This document shows, piece by piece, positions 59,801 through 64,000 of a DNA stretch of 64,000 nt. Origin of the DNA: Vigna angularis (lineage: Eukaryota > Streptophyta > Magnoliopsida > Fabales > Fabaceae); contig NC_068979.1 of NCBI RefSeq assembly GCF_016808095.1, positions 30,444,376 through 30,508,375 on the forward strand, written 5' to 3'. How positions within the stretch are numbered: position 1 is the stretch's first letter; every line of letters starts with the position of its first letter. The notes below the pieces were generated by a model. That model was given only the letters and a program-made list of their open reading frames with translations, was not told where the DNA came from and searched no databases. The position numbers and the translations under genes were made by a program.

Positions 59801-62467
59801 AATGTTGGCTGGGAATATATGTTTTAATTCTCGACAGCTATATATATTTACATCCTGCAGATTTTGGAAAATTTGTACAGGATGCTCTGTGGTGAATTCA
59901 TCTTCACCTTCCTCCGTTTTGTCATCATCTGCTAATATATACTTCAGTTCATCACATTCTGATATTTTTAATATTTTCAATTTTACCAAACTTCGAGCAA
60001 CAACATACGTGAAGAGAGATGTTAGTCGTGGACAATCTCTTAAATACAGCTTCTCTAACTTCTCAAAAGGCCCATTGGCAGGTAGAAAACAATTCCATAG
60101 AACTCTTAGATTTTTCATGTCGCTGATTCTATGTGTATGCAACTTGGAGAAGAGAGTTACCACCTCACTCGAGTGACTACGAGTGTCAATCAAACATTCT
60201 AACTCTTCAGAATCACGTATCTCCAACTTATTCAACTCATCCAAACCTCCTCCTTCAATTTGAAATATATCAGGGATGATATTTTTTGCACCTCCATGAA
60301 TAGTTGCCACGAATAGATCCTTTGCTCTTTTTATCAAACCCTTTATTACCTCATTTGATATGTCAAAATGGTTAAGTAAAAAAGTTCTGCCATGAATGTA
60401 AATATCTCCATCACTATAATGATCAAAGTAACGAGACCCTAATACAATTCCATACCTTTGTAGTGTTTCGGGAATGCTAAACGTCTTAAAGAATTCAATA
60501 TTGTCTTCACTGTTAGCATCCCATTCTCCTTCAATTTCAATGATGTACAACTCTTCCAAAAGCGGAATTCTTTTAATCACTTCAAAATTCTTCACTTTAA
60601 TGTTACATCTATTTAAGTCTAACAATTTTAGTGTAATCGCAACATCGGTTTGTAATTCAGGAAATGAAGGCAGTAAACAATTATACAACGAGAGACTTTG
60701 AAGATTCTTCATACCGCCAAAAAATGAGAAGTCGCTCAATTCATAATTCGCAATGAATAGACAACGAAGATTTGTTAATGTTTTGAAAGATATTGTTGAC
60801 AATCGTGTTTTTCCATCCTCATCGTTTTCAAGAATCAAAACTTTGAGCATTCCCATTCTTTTGAAAATCCCATCAAATTCTTTCATCTTTGTCCCTAAAC
60901 ATAAAAACTCAAGATTGGAGCAATCCAAATCATTTGGAAATTTCGCACACCATAGATATCTTACTGAATTTTGTTCCACTCTAACATCTTTTTCCACTTC
61001 ACACTTGATAATCTTATTCTCATCTTTTGCTATTATGTGGGCCACATCACGAACTATGTCATGCATTTTGACACATTCATCATCTGCATCCAACAATAAA
61101 CAACAACCAACAAGCTTAATTTTAGCTGCAATCACTTCACTCCTTGCCTCTTCATATGAGTCAACTTCTCCAACTACACCTAATCCTATTGCAAATCTTG
61201 TTAAAATTTCAATGTGAATTTCAAAATCTTCAGGAAACACAGAGCACAACAGGAAAAGTGATTTAGCTTCTTTAGTATCTAAATTATCATAGCTCAACTG
61301 CAGGCACTTGTAGGGATCAGTCAAACCTCTTTCGATATTTATTGGCTTAGAATGTTTCAATTTATTCAATGCAACCCTCCATTCCGTCTCAGCTTTTCCC
61401 TTCAAACTACAAGCAACAGGTGCAATGGCAACCGGCAATCCTTTACATTCATTGGAAATTAATCTTCCTATTTCCTTTAAGGTATCAGAGGTGGCATCTG
61501 ATATAAGTGCTTTATTTTGGAAAAGAGTCCATGCTTCTTCATCGGTTAAAATTGGCAAGTAAATCTTTCTTTGACAATCCATTAAAGTACAAACTGCTTC
61601 TGATCTAGTGGTAATGAGAATCTTGCAGCCTTTAAGGTGTTCAGAAGAAGGAATTCCAATACGGCCAAAGTCAAGCTTCTCCCACACATCATCTAGAATT
61701 ATAAAAACATTTTTCTCTTGAGTTAATCTTGAGCACAATCTTTGGGCTCTCTTCATTTCTTCGGTTTCTGGAAATTCAACTTGCAGTGAACTTGCTATTT
61801 TCTCTTGAATCCTCCCAACTTCCACTGTACTAGAAACAGGCACAAAAAGAACTTTTTCAAAAAGATGCTCTGCTTCTACGAACTTCCTAATTTCCATTGC
61901 TAATGTGGTTTTACCACAACCTCCCATTCCATACAACCCAATCATGGAAACATCATTATTTTTCACTGCATCCAGTAGTTGCTCAAAAGCAGATTGTCTA
62001 CTCTCAAAATTCATGCATTTTTCTGAAAGAATGTCAAGGGTGTCTGAAGGTAGCGTAGCGTTGCGGTCAAATGACACATAGTTTTTACCCTCATCAATGA
62101 ACTTTTCAAGGTCAAAAACTTTATTTGCTAGCTTTTTTCCTGTACGGTATCGCCAAATCCAATTTGGACAATACCCAAAGCAACACATTTTGTTTGTTCT
62201 TGCCTCTTCCAGCAACTGATTCACTTTACCTATGTCACTCATAGCATTTTGCAGCCACTTGTCAACAACTCCAGTAGTCTCTTTAGTTTTCCTCTTTGCA
62301 TCTTCAACGGATTTTTGGACATCATGTTTTGTTACAATCAAATCGTCCTCTCCTTGCTCAAGCTTTTTGACAAAATTGTTAAAGGAGCGAAGATAACGCA
62401 ATTGATTTAATGCACCACACACTAAATCTCTTGAAACAGAAGATGCAAAACCCACAAGGCAGTCCAT
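50866..62467 (-). CDS. Giant CC-NB-ARC-LRR resistance protein with duplicated C-terminal extension (15 exons)
   Basis: Exons: 62467-59689, 59412-58859, 58465-57938, 57848-57167, 56523-56438, 56070-55800, 55732-55363, 55244-54989, 54913-54839, 54685-54551, 53039-52690, 52498-52243, 52153-52085, 51965-51834, 51534-50866. All junctions are GT-AG and phases agree, giving about 2403 residues. Exon 1 carries an RPS2/At4g27190-like coiled coil (CCFGYCPNWIWRYRTGKKLA), P-loop GMGGCGKTT at 180-188, LDDVW at 258-262, ITTRSEAVC at 285-293, GLPV at 343-346 and MHD at 468-470, then LRRs that continue through exon 4 (L..L.I..C..L pattern) to about residue 1514. Residues 1515-2403 are an acidic, helical extension I cannot name, built from duplicated exons plus a coiled-coil last exon. 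The start follows a 5'UTR acceptor at 62501-62502. NLRs sense pathogen effectors in the cytoplasm or nucleus. Exons 1-4 are firm; inclusion of 5-15 in one transcript is inferred. Confidence 0.8.
51834..53039 (-). repeat. NLR module B (exons 11-14)
   Basis: These four exons repeat module A: exon 11 combines an exon-6-like start (KEGPAAEGAKTKS, VEDIGIGGGVATHIGS, KVVEQDDKMNEG) with the exon-7 end (EIGFESSWVDEMRQRVV). Exon 12 equals exon 8 (RCSSGNMVQDSQAVE, EFVAEVSISEIPRIATTL), exon 13 equals exon 9 (ALVDKQ) and exon 14 equals exon 10 (IEQVTVEETIAKNTNMAASS). Splice phases are the same as in module A. Confidence 0.88.
53610..53635. repeat. Short (TA)n in the NLR intron between modules
   Basis: About 26 bp of alternating TA, in the 1.5-kb intron separating module A from module B. 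A similar 20-bp tract is at 56535-56555. Confidence 0.9.
54551..56070 (-). repeat. NLR module A (exons 6-10)
   Basis: Exon 6 encodes an acidic linker (VEDIGIEGGVATHVES, KVVEQDDKLNEG). Exon 7 encodes a helical segment (SADIRTRLGAYKHF to FESSWVEEMRQRVVARDPKL). Exon 8 begins RCSSWDMVRDSQDAE, exon 9 PLVDTQHTSEP and exon 10 SIEQVAVEETIAKNTNMAAS. This is the fuller of the two intact copies. Confidence 0.88.
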
Positions 62468-63932
62468 CAATTTCTTCCACCAAATGCAACTTTCCTTAAC
62501 CTGAACAACAAAGGAGGTATTAGATAAAAAAATTATTTTAAGATCATTTATTATAGGTTCTACTAACTCTCTTTTATTGTAAAAATAAATTCTGAAGTTG
62601 TGCATAGTAATTAAATTTAATGCTTTATATTATAAATATTCAATTATTTTATACACTAAAGATAAACAACTTCTTAAATATTCAATTATTTCATACACTA
62701 AAGATAACCAACTTCTTAATAATTTTAGTTTAAAAATATTAGGTGAGATAAGTGTTTTAAAATATGTTTTCATTTTCATCTCTTTCATGATTTTAACGAA
62801 AATATTTAGTTCTTAAATAACATTATGTTTTGAAAAAGTTTTAATAACCTCCGTCCAACAAAAAAATGAATCATATCCAAACGTGTACTTAATGACACAC
62901 AAGTATGTAAATCAAAATATTTGTTAAGTAAAAAAAAAAGTATAGGAGTGCAAAATATATTTGATCAAATAATTTGAACTGAAACATGCATTATATACAA
63001 AATTAACATTACATTTTTTTTAAGTTTAATTTTGTTGATATTTGTTTATATTTATAGAAACGCTTTTAAATCGTATCAAATTTAGAAAAAAATTGTAAAC
63101 AGGAAATGAACAAAAAATATGTAATTCTGTAAACTGTTAATTGTTATAGAGAATTCTATGAATCAAGTTATTATATGCATGAAGAGATTGGTGACCTCGT
63201 GAGTAAGAAGAATTCCACACTTACTTTCATGTCTTCAACGCTTGTTACTTTATTTCCTATCCATAATTTTTCGCATTATGTTATATATCAATAAATTTAA
63301 TAAATTAGTATGTCAAACTAACAAAATATAATATATAGAGTTGAGTTAAATCTATATTTCACTATCATATATAATATGATACCAAAAGTATATCATTGCA
63401 AGATTACTTGAGTCTATTATATTTTCCACTATCAATCCCCATTTATGCACTCGATTCGACACTACTTTAACAACATGTATCATATTCATTTATAATATGG
63501 TATAAGTGAGGTTTTATGTCCCGTGTACATAACTTATTATAATTAAATAGTCAATAAGTAAATAAATTAATAAGTAAAGGCAAACCAATAATTGGGCTAA
63601 TAAGGAGCAATTTTCTAATGATGACTGACGAGGTTTATAAGTATGTATGTTTCTTTGTCCTACATCCATCAAATTGAATCTTCATAACACTGCAATGAAG
63701 AACAATCTCTTAAAGAGAAAAAGGCTCACTTATTCATCTCTCATTGAATCTTTAGAACACTAAAGGCTAATTTCTCATGGAGAAAGGTATACATACCCTC
63801 ATTTAATATAGATGAAAATTATGTAATTTTAAGATCCCATTCTGGTGTTGTATTTAAAAGCCAATAAATTTTATCCTATTTTTTTTATTGTTTTAATGAA
63901 ATAGTTTCTTTTTTTACATGACAAAAAAATTA

Positions 63933-63977
<45 letters not shown>

Positions 63978-64000
63978 GTGCTAGTGGGTATTATATTTGT
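62468..64000. other. NLR 5'UTR, upstream region and edge of window
   Basis: Exon 1 probably begins at 62500, after a TTTGTTGTTCAG acceptor on the minus strand, so a 5'UTR intron is likely; its donor was not fixed. The phrase TTCAATTATTT(T/C)ATACACTAAAGATAA is repeated at 62639 and 62681. A (TA)n tract fills 63938-63973. No other gene is seen. Confidence 0.45.

Noticed and set aside
59802..61217. Plus-strand open frames opposite the NLR
   Set aside because: They are antisense to the well-supported NB-ARC/LRR coding sequence and have no family features.
62468..62605. 46-residue N-terminal extension of the NLR
   Set aside because: A 3' splice site (TTCAG at 62501) sits within it and the family start motif begins at the ATG at 62467.
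1..64000. CRISPR arrays, bacterial operons, rRNA genes
   Set aside because: None seen; tandem repeats present are microsatellites, minisatellites or satellite-like units in plant DNA.

Overview
This window is plant nuclear DNA, almost certainly from a legume of the Phaseolus/Vigna type. The evidence is AT-rich sequence, canonical GT-AG introns, long (TA)n and (AAT)n tracts, dispersed repeats and MITE types common in legume genomes, and protein families that are plant-specific (YSL transporter, AMT2-like ammonium transporter, CC-NB-LRR, CYP96-like P450). I found no prokaryotic features, CRISPR arrays or complete RNA genes. All spliced models were built by eye from reading frame, splice sites and phase.

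Layout. 1-7.6 kb: LTR-like block, intergenic DNA, a tandem pair of dispersed repeats, and a 691-bp Mutator-type element with 9-bp target duplications and a 148-bp internal palindrome. 7.7-13.8 kb: tandem pair of CYP96-like cytochrome P450 genes on the + strand; the first is cut off at mid-protein where CACTA-end-like DNA begins, the second is intact and intronless. 14-19.5 kb: decayed Ty3/gypsy integrase and a degenerate ~150-bp tandem repeat invaded by a MITE. 20-22.1 kb: a 4-exon RING E3 ligase gene (+) resembling RNF4/Slx8-type SUMO-targeted ligases. 25.2-30.6 kb: a 4-exon DHHC S-acyltransferase gene (-). 32.8-35.8 kb: a 6-exon YSL5/7/8-type OPT transporter gene (-). 38.9-40.3 kb: a complete non-autonomous CACTA element with TAT target duplication, nested in an LTR-like sequence. 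41.1-42.1 kb: two MITEs, half of a tRNA-Met gene and a stray piece of the YSL gene. 42.4-44.4 kb: a 3-exon AMT2/AMT3-type ammonium transporter gene (-). 47.8-62.5 kb: a very large CC-NB-LRR resistance gene (-) with downstream debris.

The most unusual locus is the resistance gene. A phase-consistent chain of 15 exons (62467 down to 50866) predicts a protein of about 2403 residues. A typical CC-NB-ARC-LRR (about 1514 residues) is followed by about 890 residues that I cannot assign to a family. This extension is built from a tandemly duplicated set of exons (module A, exons 6-10; module B, exons 11-14) and a final coiled-coil exon. A third, broken copy of the module lies 3 kb beyond the stop codon. 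The architecture suggests an NLR with an integrated, internally duplicating domain.

The genes do not form a pathway. YSL and AMT are two membrane nutrient transporters on the same strand, linked also by a YSL fragment that was copied next to AMT. Most remaining DNA is transposon debris, foldback MITEs, microsatellites and unassigned AT-rich intergenic sequence.
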